The notes under the pieces: model-generated | Databases searched by the model: none | Told to the model about the DNA's origin: nothing | What the model saw: the letters and a program-made list of their open reading frames with translations, nothing else | Position numbers and translations under genes: made by a program | Shown: in pieces, positions 1-6,845 of the stretch | Numbering within the stretch: the first letter of the stretch is position 1 | Layout: each line of letters opens with the position of its first letter | Source of the DNA: a virus | Strand: one strand, 5' to 3' | Length of the DNA stretch: 30,433 nt | IMG/VR virus record: IMGVR_UViG_3300003890_000011 | Coordinates: 1 to 30,433 of that record

Positions 1-2
1 CT

Positions 3-914
3 TTTGGTGATCCAGTCTGTATTAGGGAAATACTACAACGTATGTACCCCATAACAAAGCTTCAAAGACCAGAAGACTTGACATACTCTCAAGATGCTGG
101 AGAACAAGAGCTAATTGAGCTTCTATGGCAGTACATATACGAAACTACCGAAACTATATATAAGCATGTCATCATCACTCCTGGATGCATACCTGCAGTA
201 AACGCTGCTATGAGAGTACTTACAAAGTACCTCAACACTAACTCAGTATCTATCCACCGAGATAGCTTCTACTACTATTCAAGTATGATAGAAAAGGCAA
301 ATCTACTTCCATTCTTTGAAATAGAACCTAACGCCATTGGTATTAGTGATAGTCCTAGTAATCCAGACGGTACTTATTGTAGCATCGCAGCTTCTAATAG
401 AAACATCTGGGATTCTGTATATTATAGCAAAGTCTTCATTAACGGCTTCCATATGCCTCCTAGCCACGTTATCAACTGCGGGTCTATCAGTAAGACCCTT
501 GGACTTACAGGGCTTAGAATAGGCTATATTGCGACAAATTGCGACATCCTAGCGCAGAAGTTACTAAATGAGGTCAAATACGAGTATTGCACTGTAAGTA
601 TGCTAGCTCAAAGGTATCTCATTGACATATTTAAGAATCTGGATATAGACCGCTTTTACTTGGCAGCTAAGGGATCAATTAACCATAACAGAGAAGAGCT
701 TCAAAAGCTTAGTTATTTAATGAATAAAGACGTTCCTGAAGATGGTATGTTCTATCCGGGTTTTTTGGATAAGAGTGCCAAATCTTTGTTTAACGCCGCT
801 ATGGTAGAGTTGACAGCACTACCCAGCGGTAGATCTCGTATAAGTTTGGGACAGAACAACGAACTTACTAGAGATATGGTAAAAGCAGTTCTGAGACTTG
901 ACGGTAAAATTTGA
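3..914 (+). CDS. Fold-type I PLP-dependent aminotransferase, 5'-truncated by window edge
   Basis: The reading frame is open to the left edge and the residues before the first ATG (position 42) read like aminotransferase N-terminus (GDP, then an IRE-ILQ helix), so the true start lies outside the window. Counting from the ATG at 42, an NPDGT segment (about residues 107-111) matches the family NPxG motif, SISKTLGLTGLRIGY carries the Schiff-base lysine (K151) and the GLRxGY motif, and a late SGRSRISLG may hold the carboxylate-binding arginine. The fold is HisC/aspartate-aminotransferase-like. The family transfers amino groups between amino and keto acids; the phage substrate is unknown. No other amino-acid biosynthesis gene is visible nearby. 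Roles in nucleotide or DNA-base modification or in host metabolism are conceivable but not shown. The family is a firm call and the reaction is not. Confidence 0.8.
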   Translation, partial: FGDPVCIREILQRMYPITKLQRPEDLTYSQDAGEQELIELLWQYIYETTETIYKHVIITPGCIPAVNAAMRVLTKYLNTNSVSIHRDSFYYYSSMIEKANLLPFFEIEPNAIGISDSPSNPDGTYCSIAASNRNIWDSVYYSKVFINGFHMPPSHVINCGSISKTLGLTGLRIGYIATNCDILAQKLLNEVKYEYCTVSMLAQRYLIDIFKNLDIDRFYLAAKGSINHNREELQKLSYLMNKDVPEDGMFYPGFLDKSAKSLFNAAMVELTALPSGRSRISLGQNNELTRDMVKAVLRLDGKI

Positions 915-939
915 CATTATTTTGGTACTATGTCATAAT
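911..939 (+). promoter_or_regulatory. Sigma70-like promoter
   Basis: TTGACA (911-916), a 17-base spacer and CATAAT (934-939). The -35 overlaps the TGA stop of the aminotransferase gene. Predicted transcription start is about 946, just ahead of a GGAAGGAG ribosome-binding site serving the ATG at 958. Likely drives the small genes and the ribonucleotide reductase that follow. Confidence 0.7.
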
Positions 940-957
940 ATTTTGGAAGGAGTTTTT

Positions 958-1197
958 ATGCCTAAAGCAACATTACAATTTAACTTAGACGATGAGTTTG
1001 AGAAAGACGCACATACTAGAGCTATTAAAGCTGATAAGGCTTATGGAGCTTTGTGGGACTTAATGAACTACTTCAGAGAAATCCGTAAGTATGGTGATAG
1101 ACCAGAAGCTGAATTGGCTATCTTTACTGAAGCAGAAGATCAATTCTATAAAGTACTTAGTGAATCAGGCATTGACTTATTTGAAGAATACAAATAA
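958..1197 (+). CDS. Conserved small phage protein, 79 aa
   Basis: Start placed at ATG 958 because GGAAGGAG lies just upstream; a longer frame from 898 would overlap the promoter. The protein is acidic and helical, with an ALWDLMNYFREIRKYG segment in the middle and an SGIDLFEEY end. It resembles a small protein family I associate with phage ribonucleotide reductase neighbourhoods (a recollection, not a search result). It has no catalytic motif, signal peptide or membrane segment. First gene after the 911 promoter, followed within two bases by a zinc-ribbon gene and then the reductase, so a nucleotide-metabolism or early role is inferred from position only. Confidence 0.7.
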   Translation: MPKATLQFNLDDEFEKDAHTRAIKADKAYGALWDLMNYFREIRKYGDRPEAELAIFTEAEDQFYKVLSESGIDLFEEYK

Positions 1198-1199
1198 GA

Positions 1200-1400
1200 A
1201 TGCAAAAAGTACAGTGTCCTTACTGTAAAAATCCAGTAGAATTTACTATTGAGCATGCTATGACTCATAATAAACTTTGTTGCATGAGTTGCAATAAAGC
1301 TTTTGATATTGCAGAGCTAAAACAGTATATTGATGAAAATAATATAGTAAGAGACATAGAAGACGAAAGTTTTAATTACACAGACGACGATGAATTTTAG
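1200..1400 (+). CDS. Small zinc-ribbon protein, 66 aa
   Basis: Two CxxC pairs (CPYC near residues 6-9 and CMSC near 28-31) form a probable four-cysteine zinc ribbon, followed by an acidic tail (DIEDES, TDDDEF). It begins two bases after the preceding stop and ends ten bases before the reductase start, so the three genes are almost certainly cotranscribed. Only a weak Shine-Dalgarno is visible, suggesting translational coupling. Function is unknown; zinc-ribbon proteins of this size can bind nucleic acid or partner proteins. Confidence 0.65.
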   Translation: MQKVQCPYCKNPVEFTIEHAMTHNKLCCMSCNKAFDIAELKQYIDENNIVRDIEDESFNYTDDDEF

Positions 1401-1409
1401 GAGGGTAGG

Positions 1410-3329
1410 ATGACGTACATTGAAATTAAAACTCCGTGGGGACCTTTAGGTTACGTTGTATATAAAAGAACTTATGCTAGAAGACTAAAAGAAGATGACG
1501 CAAATTCACCAACAGAAGAATATTTTCAAACTGTAGAACGCATTGTAAAAGCATGTAATAAACAATTGAAAGTTGGATTTACTCCAGAAGAAGAAAAAGA
1601 AGTTAACGACATTCTCCTAAGTCTAAAGGGAACAGTTGCTGGAAGATTTTTTTGGCAGTTAGGAACTAAGACTGTAGATACTCTAGGATTACTTAGTTTA
1701 CAAAACTGCGCATTTACTGTAGTAGATCATCCAATTCGCCCATTTACATGGACAATGGACGCTTTAATGCTTGGGAGCGGAGTAGGATACAATATACAGA
1801 GAGAATATGTATATAAGTTACCTAAAGTACAAAAGAAAAAAATTAAAATTGAAAGAGTTGATACAAAAGATGCAGACTTTATTGTTCCCGATTCTCGCCA
1901 AGGATGGACTAAGCTTTTAGGAAAGGTACTTAAGTCTTATTTCTATTCCGGAGAAGGTTTTACATACTCTACAGTCTGTATTAGAGGCAAGGGTACTCCT
2001 ATTAAAGGATTCGGAGGTTTAGCTTCCGGACCTGAAGACTTAGTTCAAGGAATGACTAACATCTGTAAAGTACTAGACGCTAGAAGGGGAAAAACAGTAA
2101 GACCTATAGATTGTTTGGACGTAATGAATATTATTGGTTCTATAGTCGTTGCCGGAAATGTAAGACGAAGTGCTCAAATTGCTATTGGCGACTTTGATGA
2201 TCTAGAGTTTCTTAATGCAAAGAATTGGGGACAAGGAAATATTCCTAATTGGAGAGCAATGAGTAATAATTCTGTAGTATGTAATGATATAACAAAATTA
2301 CCTCCTCAGTTTTGGGAAGGATATTTTGGTAATGGGGAACCGTACGGACTTATTAATTTAAAGTTAGCTCAATCCTGTGGAAGAACTGGAGAGACTCAAT
2401 ACCCAGATCCTGAAGTGCTAGGATTCAATCCTTGTGCGGAGCAATCGCTAGCTCCTTATGAAACTTGCTGTTTAGCAGAGATACATTTACAAAATATAGA
2501 ATCTAAAGAAGAACTTTTAAAGGTCGCAAAGTATCTATATAGAATTAATAAGCATAGTTTATCTTTACCTTGTCATCATACAGAAACTGAAGAGATAGTT
2601 CATAAAAACATGAGAATGGGAATAGGAGTAACTGGTTATTTAATGGCAAGTGATGAGCAAAGAAGTTGGCTCCCGGAGATATATGCAGAACTAAGAAAGT
2701 TTGATAAAGAATATTCAAAGGCTAATAACTTCCCTGAGAGCATTAAACTTACTACAATTAAACCTAGTGGAACATTGAGTCTACTAAGTGGGGCAACTTC
2801 AGGAGCACATCCTGGATATAGTCATTACTTTATTAGAAGGGTTAGAATGGCTTCTAACATACCTCTTGTAGAAATCTGCAGAACCAATGGTTATCCTGTA
2901 GAATATGAGAAGAACTTTGATGGCAGTGAGAATCGAAATACAGTAGTAGTTTCGTTTCCTTGTTCTTTCCCTGAACATACTAAAGTTGCTAAAGATATGA
3001 CTGCGATTGATCAATTAGAAGTAGTAAAGAGACTACAAACTGAATGGTCTGATAATGCAGTTTCAGTCACTATTTATTACAAAAAAGAAGAATTAGAAAG
3101 CATTAAGGAGTGGTTAAAAAATAACTATAACACTAATCTTAAAACGGTTTCTTTCTTATTGCATAGCGAACATGGATTTGCTCAAGCACCTTTAGAAGAA
3201 ATAACAAAAGAACAATTTGAAGAATTAAGTAAAAAAGTATTGCCAATATCTGGAATGTCTGCTATCATTGAAGATAGTGTATCTTCTGATACTCTTGGTT
3301 GCGAAACTGGTGTGTGTCCCATAAAATAA
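1410..3329 (+). CDS. nrdJ: Class II (adenosylcobalamin-dependent) ribonucleoside-triphosphate reductase
   Basis: Makes deoxyribonucleotides using adenosylcobalamin as radical source. Visible signatures: LQNCAFT with a cysteine at residue 100, LMLGSGVGYN, GNVRRSAQIAIGD, NPCAEQSL (C342 and E344, the thiyl-radical region), a second redox cysteine candidate at C353/C354, and a C-terminal CETGVC (C631, C636) with the CX4C spacing of the swinging redox pair of monomeric class II enzymes. At 639 residues it is about 100 shorter than the Lactobacillus enzyme, but all catalytic parts are present. A strong AGGAGGG lies at 1400-1406. No R2-type subunit or NrdG activase is nearby, as expected for class II. 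The phage depends on host cobalamin. No intein is seen, although phage reductases often carry one. Confidence 0.93.
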   Translation: MTYIEIKTPWGPLGYVVYKRTYARRLKEDDANSPTEEYFQTVERIVKACNKQLKVGFTPEEEKEVNDILLSLKGTVAGRFFWQLGTKTVDTLGLLSLQNCAFTVVDHPIRPFTWTMDALMLGSGVGYNIQREYVYKLPKVQKKKIKIERVDTKDADFIVPDSRQGWTKLLGKVLKSYFYSGEGFTYSTVCIRGKGTPIKGFGGLASGPEDLVQGMTNICKVLDARRGKTVRPIDCLDVMNIIGSIVVAGNVRRSAQIAIGDFDDLEFLNAKNWGQGNIPNWRAMSNNSVVCNDITKLPPQFWEGYFGNGEPYGLINLKLAQSCGRTGETQYPDPEVLGFNPCAEQSLAPYETCCLAEIHLQNIESKEELLKVAKYLYRINKHSLSLPCHHTETEEIVHKNMRMGIGVTGYLMASDEQRSWLPEIYAELRKFDKEYSKANNFPESIKLTTIKPSGTLSLLSGATSGAHPGYSHYFIRRVRMASNIPLVEICRTNGYPVEYEKNFDGSENRNTVVVSFPCSFPEHTKVAKDMTAIDQLEVVKRLQTEWSDNAVSVTIYYKKEELESIKEWLKNNYNTNLKTVSFLLHSEHGFAQAPLEEITKEQFEELSKKVLPISGMSAIIEDSVSSDTLGCETGVCPIK

Positions 3330-3338
3330 GGATAAACT

Positions 3339-3515
3339 ATGAAATACTTACTATTACTTGTCCTACTATCTTCCTGCTCTCTGCTAGATCGCAAACCTCC
3401 ATTCACTCCGTATGCTAATCGCTTTAACGAGTGTGTGCAGTCTTATCTTGTTATGGACGTAAAGCCAGAACAGGCAGTAACTATTTGTCAGGCAGCTCTT
3501 GGTAAGCGAGAATAG
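3339..3515 (+). CDS. Small lipoprotein, 58 aa
   Basis: A short gene with a GGA ribosome-binding site. It encodes a classic lipoprotein signal: lysine, hydrophobic leucine run, then LSSC as lipobox with Cys13 as the lipidated residue. The mature part is about 46 residues with two further cysteines (about C32 and C50) that could form a disulfide. It lies between the reductase and an M15 peptidase, followed by coiled-coil membrane proteins, so an outer-membrane spanin (o-spanin) role is possible; the mature part is not strongly proline-rich, so this is a guess. The lipobox itself is clear. Confidence 0.75.
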   Translation: MKYLLLLVLLSSCSLLDRKPPFTPYANRFNECVQSYLVMDVKPEQAVTICQAALGKRE

Positions 3516-3520
3516 CTTAT

Positions 3521-3961
3521 ATGATTACTCTAAAAGACTACCTAACAGCTTCTGGAGATTACCCAGCTAGGGAAAAGTCTTCGGAGCTTACTCCTGAAAT
3601 TGTAAGTAATGCTAACAAGCTACTAGAGAAAGTCAATGCTTTGCTTGCTGATCTTGGTATTACTAAAGTAAAAGTATCTTCAGGATTTCGCCCTTTATCA
3701 GTAAATACTACTGTAAAGAACGCCGCAAAGAAGTCACACCATACTACATGCAACGCTATTGACATTGTGGACGATAGCAAGCAGTCTCTTTCTTTAAAAT
3801 TGCTTAAAGATGCAGATGATAATAAACAAAATAGCTTATTAGCTAAGCATGGACTGTATATGGAACATCCTCAGCATACTATAGGTAAAAACACAAATTG
3901 GACCCATTTGCAACAAATTCCTCCGGGTTCCAAAAGCTTAGTATTTAAACTTAAATCATAA
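3521..3961 (+). CDS. M15-family D,D/L,D-peptidase (endolysin-type)
   Basis: Zinc peptidase expected to cut peptide cross-links of peptidoglycan. VSSGFRPLSVN (residues 52-62) is the RxxxxN-type substrate-side motif. SHHTTCNAID (72-81) fits SxHxxxxAxD with H74 and D81 as zinc ligands, with Cys replacing the common Gly. WTHLQ (127-131) gives the third ligand H129. No signal peptide, so export would need a holin or another route. At 146 residues it is a single catalytic domain. Neighbours are a lipoprotein and small membrane proteins, consistent with a lysis cluster. A second lytic enzyme, GH24, lies among the minus-strand virion genes. Confidence 0.88.
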   Translation: MITLKDYLTASGDYPAREKSSELTPEIVSNANKLLEKVNALLADLGITKVKVSSGFRPLSVNTTVKNAAKKSHHTTCNAIDIVDDSKQSLSLKLLKDADDNKQNSLLAKHGLYMEHPQHTIGKNTNWTHLQQIPPGSKSLVFKLKS

Positions 3962-3970
3962 GGAGTCAAT

Positions 3971-4189
3971 ATGAGATCAGCACTAGTTTATTTTTTTCAA
4001 GACATTAAAGAAAGTGTATACAAAGTATATACAGCATGTAGATTTTTACTATCAGACGCGCTATACTATACTAAGCAATTCTTTGTAAAAGAAGAAAAGT
4101 ATATTATTTTGGAACCTAAAATATTTCCTTTAGCTCAGCCAAAGAAGAATCGTAAAAAAGCAAGTAAAAAGAAAAAGGCAAAGAAATAA
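3971..4189 (+). CDS. Small protein with lysine-rich tail, 72 aa
   Basis: Start supported by AAGGAG upstream. The first half is aromatic and amphipathic (VYFFQDIKESVYKVYTACRF); the last 17 residues are almost entirely lysine with some alanine and serine. No confident transmembrane helix. It could associate with membrane or nucleic acid through the basic tail. The stop codon overlaps the next start (TAATG), indicating translational coupling to the membrane protein downstream. I do not recognise the family. Confidence 0.6.
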   Translation: MRSALVYFFQDIKESVYKVYTACRFLLSDALYYTKQFFVKEEKYIILEPKIFPLAQPKKNRKKASKKKKAKK

Positions 4190-4446
4190 TGGAAAAATTA
4201 AAAAGCATATTTACTGGTATATTCGCAGTCTTAGTAGGAGCAGTTACTTTGTTTCTACTATTCTTCAGGAAGAAGCCTGAGCAAGGATATAGTAATCCTC
4301 TAGGCGATAAACTAGACAAACAAGCTGAGTCATTGAAAAATGAGATTGCTAAGCTTGGAGAGGATAGAAAAAAGCCTTTAGAAGATAAGAGTCTGGAAGA
4401 TGAAATTAAATATTGGGAACAACAGAACAAGGATAAGTTACAATGA
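4189..4446 (+). CDS. Single-TM coiled-coil protein (holin- or i-spanin-like)
   Basis: 85 residues: an N-terminal hydrophobic segment (about residues 7-26, TGIFAVLVGAVTLFLLFF), an RKK stop, then a charged heptad-rich region predicted to form a coiled coil. This is the layout of inner-membrane spanin subunits and of some small holins. It overlaps both neighbours by one to four bases (TAATG before, ATGA after) and lies within the putative lysis cluster that starts with the lipoprotein and M15 peptidase. Topology is ambiguous because both flanks of the TM are basic. The exact role is not shown. Confidence 0.6.
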   Translation: MEKLKSIFTGIFAVLVGAVTLFLLFFRKKPEQGYSNPLGDKLDKQAESLKNEIAKLGEDRKKPLEDKSLEDEIKYWEQQNKDKLQ

Positions 4447-4808
4447 AACTTCTATTGTTATTAACATTTTTGTTAAGTTCTATAAATATTTCTTTTGCAG
4501 AAATGACCGCTCTTAATAAAGGCGATACTGCTCCGTATCAGGGCGTATTAATAGACTCTGAGCAGATGAAAGAATTTCGCAAGATTAATGAAGACAAGAA
4601 AAGTCTAGAGCTTGAGAATCTTAAACTCAAGGATCTGAGCCTTATAAATGACCAAAGGATTGAACTTTACAAAACGGAAGTAAAGCAGGTCAGGGAAGAC
4701 CTTTCTCGTTCTGAGAAGAAAGCGTTTTGGCAATCTGCTGGAACGTTTGTTCTAGGAGTACTAGTAACAGGATTTGCAGCTAAGGTAGCTATAGAGGCTA
4801 CTAGATAA
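4443..4808 (+). CDS. Exported coiled-coil protein with C-terminal TM (spanin-like topology)
   Basis: 121 residues with a cleavable signal peptide (hydrophobic to about residue 18, likely cut after SFA19), an APYQGVLI segment, a long charged coiled coil (about 35-92), and a C-terminal hydrophobic helix (about 95-117). The mature protein would span the periplasm and be anchored by its C-terminus. The GDxAPYxGVL motif followed by a coiled coil and TM recurs in phage and prophage lysis neighbourhoods of Gram-negative bacteria as I remember them. Overlaps the previous gene by four bases. A spanin or other envelope function is inferred. Confidence 0.6.
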   Translation: MKLLLLLTFLLSSINISFAEMTALNKGDTAPYQGVLIDSEQMKEFRKINEDKKSLELENLKLKDLSLINDQRIELYKTEVKQVREDLSRSEKKAFWQSAGTFVLGVLVTGFAAKVAIEATR

Positions 4809-4817
4809 GGAGTATTT

Positions 4818-5192
4818 ATGAGTTCTAAGACAAGACATAATAAAAAACGTCAAGTGAAAGAGTTACATGTCATTATGGATAATGATAAAAAACTATCAGC
4901 TATACTTGCACATCCATGCGTACAGTGGTGGATAGACAAAAACGAACTAAGTACTGGCGTGTTTTATAGCGTCAGTATGCTTATAAACGAGGGACTAATT
5001 CTAGACATATATCCTAACGACATGGGATATACTGTAGACTGCCATGTAAGGACTAATAAATCCTCTTTGCAACAATTTGATACGTTTGAAACATTACGAA
5101 AGTTTATTATTGACAGATTTAATGAAAGTAGGGTATGCTTTACAGAGCTACCTAACTTCGGATATAAGAACGGAAAATTAATATGCTTATAA
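4818..5192 (+). CDS. Hypothetical protein, 124 aa
   Basis: Good AAGGAG site nine bases before the ATG. The N-terminus is strongly basic (TRHNKKRQVK); the remainder is mixed alpha/beta without a recognisable motif, signal or membrane segment. Its 3' end overlaps the following nuclease-like gene by ten bases, suggesting coupled translation. I do not recognise the family. Confidence 0.6.
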   Translation: MSSKTRHNKKRQVKELHVIMDNDKKLSAILAHPCVQWWIDKNELSTGVFYSVSMLINEGLILDIYPNDMGYTVDCHVRTNKSSLQQFDTFETLRKFIIDRFNESRVCFTELPNFGYKNGKLICL

Positions 5193-5725
5193 CAATTCCT
5201 GACGATATAATAAATAAGTGCTATAAGTTTGCTGGAGCTTATGACCAGACTACGGACTATGCTAGTAGAGGTCAAAAAAGCCCCACTAAAAGAGTCGAAG
5301 ATGCTATAACAGGAAAGATGGCAGAGTTTGCTGTATATGAGTTTTTAAAGTCTAAGTTTAAAGTTGTTAGCAAACCTTGTCTAAGAGTTTATAACTGGGG
5401 GGACAAGACATATAGTCCGGATTTAATAGCAGACGGAATAAAGATACAAGTAAAAGCTCAAGACTTACAATCTATACACCTTTGGGAAATGAGCTGGGTA
5501 ATGGAAGAGAGATCTATAAACAAACATTATGATCAGGTGTTTGTATTATGTGTTAGAATAGACTTTAATAAAATAATGATAGTATCCGTGGTGCCATTTA
5601 AGGAATTATTAAAAATTAGGAGTAAGCCTAAGAAAGACAATTTACATACAAAAATAGCTTTTTATTATAAAGACCTGCTTACCTCAAAGTTGAACGAGCA
5701 GAGCGAACATTTACTATGGGAGTAA
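5183..5725 (+). CDS. Putative PD-(D/E)XK-superfamily nuclease
   Basis: 180 residues. GKMAEFAVYEFL (about 44-55) resembles the helix carrying the N-terminal acidic residue of PD-(D/E)XK folds. SPDLIADGIKIQVKAQ (about 78-93) gives PD, then an IQVK strand, i.e. a PD-x(n)-QxK variant like some type II restriction enzymes in which Gln replaces the usual acidic residue. No methyltransferase partner is visible, so a classical restriction system is unlikely. It could be a phage repair or resolvase nuclease, a host-DNA degradation enzyme, or a free-standing homing enzyme. The superfamily call rests on motif geometry only. Confidence 0.5.
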   Translation: MLITIPDDIINKCYKFAGAYDQTTDYASRGQKSPTKRVEDAITGKMAEFAVYEFLKSKFKVVSKPCLRVYNWGDKTYSPDLIADGIKIQVKAQDLQSIHLWEMSWVMEERSINKHYDQVFVLCVRIDFNKIMIVSVVPFKELLKIRSKPKKDNLHTKIAFYYKDLLTSKLNEQSEHLLWE

Positions 5726-5728
5726 TTT

Positions 5729-5938
5729 ATGACACTAGAACAAATTGAGTACTACACAAAACTTTTTAACCTCTTACTTAAGGATAGAGCCAATGTCTTA
5801 AGTGAAACTGAACAAAACGATCTAGGATACATCATTGCGACTTTAGGATTTAAGGGAGATTCTCCTAGAGCATATCACGCAATAAAAGATCTTTCTTATG
5901 ATTTAAATTCTGGAAAATTAACTAGCATATTTTTGTAA
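5729..5938 (+). CDS. Hypothetical protein, 69 aa
   Basis: Small, helical protein with a GGGAG ribosome-binding site in the end of the preceding gene. No motif, signal peptide or TM segment. It follows the nuclease-like gene by three bases and precedes a strongly initiated gene at 5957. Function unknown. Confidence 0.55.
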   Translation: MTLEQIEYYTKLFNLLLKDRANVLSETEQNDLGYIIATLGFKGDSPRAYHAIKDLSYDLNSGKLTSIFL

Positions 5939-5956
5939 TTAAAGGGGGAGGATTAT

Positions 5957-6283
5957 ATGAAATCAAAAACTTATCAAATTAATGAAACTCATGTTACAAA
6001 AGTGTTGAATGAAAATTCGAATGTTATGATACAAAATCATTCAAATAAATCTCTATATTTTTCAATTAATACAAAACTGTCATATTTAAAAGGATTTAGA
6101 CTATGTGCAGGAGCTTTTGCAGAATTTAATATTAAAGCAAAAGATGTAGTCATTTTTACAGGCGATAATATTTGTGCAACAATAGCAATTGTTGTATTTA
6201 ACAGTAATAAACAAGGAGGTTCTATGCCAGGATGCGGATCAAAAGGTAAAAGCAAAGGTAAAGGTAAGAATAAAGATAAATAA
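5957..6283 (+). CDS. Small beta-rich protein with Gly/Lys-rich tail, 108 aa
   Basis: A very strong GGGGGAGG site lies six bases upstream, suggesting high expression. Residues 1-85 read as beta strands (NVMIQNHSNKSLYFSIN, AFAEFNIKAKDVVIF), a pattern reminiscent of small virion or particle-surface domains. The last 19 residues switch abruptly to a GS/GK-rich basic tail. Exactly at that switch there is an AAGGAGG followed by an in-frame ATG (6224), so the tail may also be made separately. I do not recognise the family. Confidence 0.6.
   Translation: MKSKTYQINETHVTKVLNENSNVMIQNHSNKSLYFSINTKLSYLKGFRLCAGAFAEFNIKAKDVVIFTGDNICATIAIVVFNSNKQGGSMPGCGSKGKSKGKGKNKDK
6224..6283 (+). CDS. Possible nested small basic peptide from internal start (19 aa)
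   Basis: AAGGAGG at 6213-6219 precedes an in-frame ATG at 6224, inside the 5957 gene. The product would be the 19-residue glycine/lysine-rich tail starting MPGCGSKGK. Small basic GK-rich peptides of this type are often separate phage genes. The perfect Shine-Dalgarno may be real or may arise from the codons for Lys-Gln-Gly-Gly. Ribosome profiling or N-terminal peptides would decide. Confidence 0.3.
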   Translation: MPGCGSKGKSKGKGKNKDK

Positions 6284-6289
6284 TTTTAC

Positions 6290-6318
6290 TAGATAATTCT
6301 TACACACTGTGCTAGAAT
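6290..6318 (+). promoter_or_regulatory. Extended -10 promoter
   Basis: TGC-TAGAAT (6310-6318) is an extended -10; 17 bases upstream TAGATA (6290-6295) matches the -35 consensus at four of six positions. The start would fall near 6325, leaving a leader of about 12 bases that is essentially the ribosome-binding site of the 6337 lipoprotein gene. Confidence 0.55.
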
Positions 6319-6336
6319 AGCTAGAAAGGAGAGTGT

Positions 6337-6822
6337 ATGAAATACCTCTTGTTTCTGGCTTTTTTATTTTCTTGTGGACACGCTCCATTACCTAATCTAG
6401 TTACTTCACAAAATCCTATATATGTAGATCCTGAGGTTATCCCCTATCTCGAAAGATTTGATCTATATGCTAACAATCTAGGAGTAAAGCCTAATTACTC
6501 TAACCTTACTGTTTATAGAACAGATGAGAATCCTTCAGGAAACCAATTAGCAGTATGTACTACGTCCAATACTGGAATTAAACAAATCACCATATACAAT
6601 TACTTCTGGGACACAGCTTCGGACGTAGCCAGAGAGATAGTAGCATTTCATGAACTTTTACATTGTTCATTAAAACAGTCTCATAGAGACAATTCTGTAA
6701 TGCAAGCCAATATGCTTCCAGAAGGAATGTATTTATACTACTATAGTTACTACATTAAAGAAATGTTCGGTCAAATAGAATCTTCTACAGTATTCACATT
6801 TGAACTTTATTTGACAAAATAA
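6337..6822 (+). CDS. Lipoprotein zinc-metalloprotease-like protein (HExxH), paralogue 1
   Basis: 161 residues. A lipoprotein signal ends in LFSC (Cys13 as lipidated residue), so the mature protein would be membrane-anchored outside the cytoplasm. HELLHCSLKQSH carries HExxH plus a third His seven residues on and a Cys directly after the motif; a following NSVMQ resembles the Met-turn region. These are features of HExxHC-type secreted metallopeptidases. A second Cys (AVCTTSN) could pair with the active-site-adjacent one. The next gene is a clear paralogue sharing PI(Y/F)VDPE, the Cys-SN motif, HExLHC...H, S(V/I)M and a (Y/F)IKExFG block. Function in a phage is unknown; envelope remodelling or superinfection exclusion are possibilities. 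Confidence 0.75.
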   Translation: MKYLLFLAFLFSCGHAPLPNLVTSQNPIYVDPEVIPYLERFDLYANNLGVKPNYSNLTVYRTDENPSGNQLAVCTTSNTGIKQITIYNYFWDTASDVAREIVAFHELLHCSLKQSHRDNSVMQANMLPEGMYLYYYSYYIKEMFGQIESSTVFTFELYLTK

Positions 6823-6839
6823 TTGACACTTGGTACAAT
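6811..6839 (+). promoter_or_regulatory. Consensus promoter, likely leaderless transcript
   Basis: Perfect TTGACA (6811-6816), 17-base spacer and TACAAT (6834-6839). The -35 lies in the last codons of the preceding gene. Only six bases separate the -10 from the ATG at 6846, so transcription would begin at or next to the start codon; no Shine-Dalgarno is present. Confidence 0.75.
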
Positions 6840-6845
6840 GTACTG

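Noticed and set aside
898-957. N-terminal extension of the 958 gene from an ATG at 898
   Set aside because: It would run through the promoter and lacks a ribosome-binding site, whereas 958 has GGAAGGAG.
14-1984. 13-base repeat CAGTCTGTATTAG at 13-25 and about 1974
   Set aside because: Both copies are within coding sequence specifying V-C-I-R-like residues; a single short pair is likely chance.
4116-4430. Minus-strand frame of 104 codons
   Set aside because: Shadow of two plus-strand genes with good starts.
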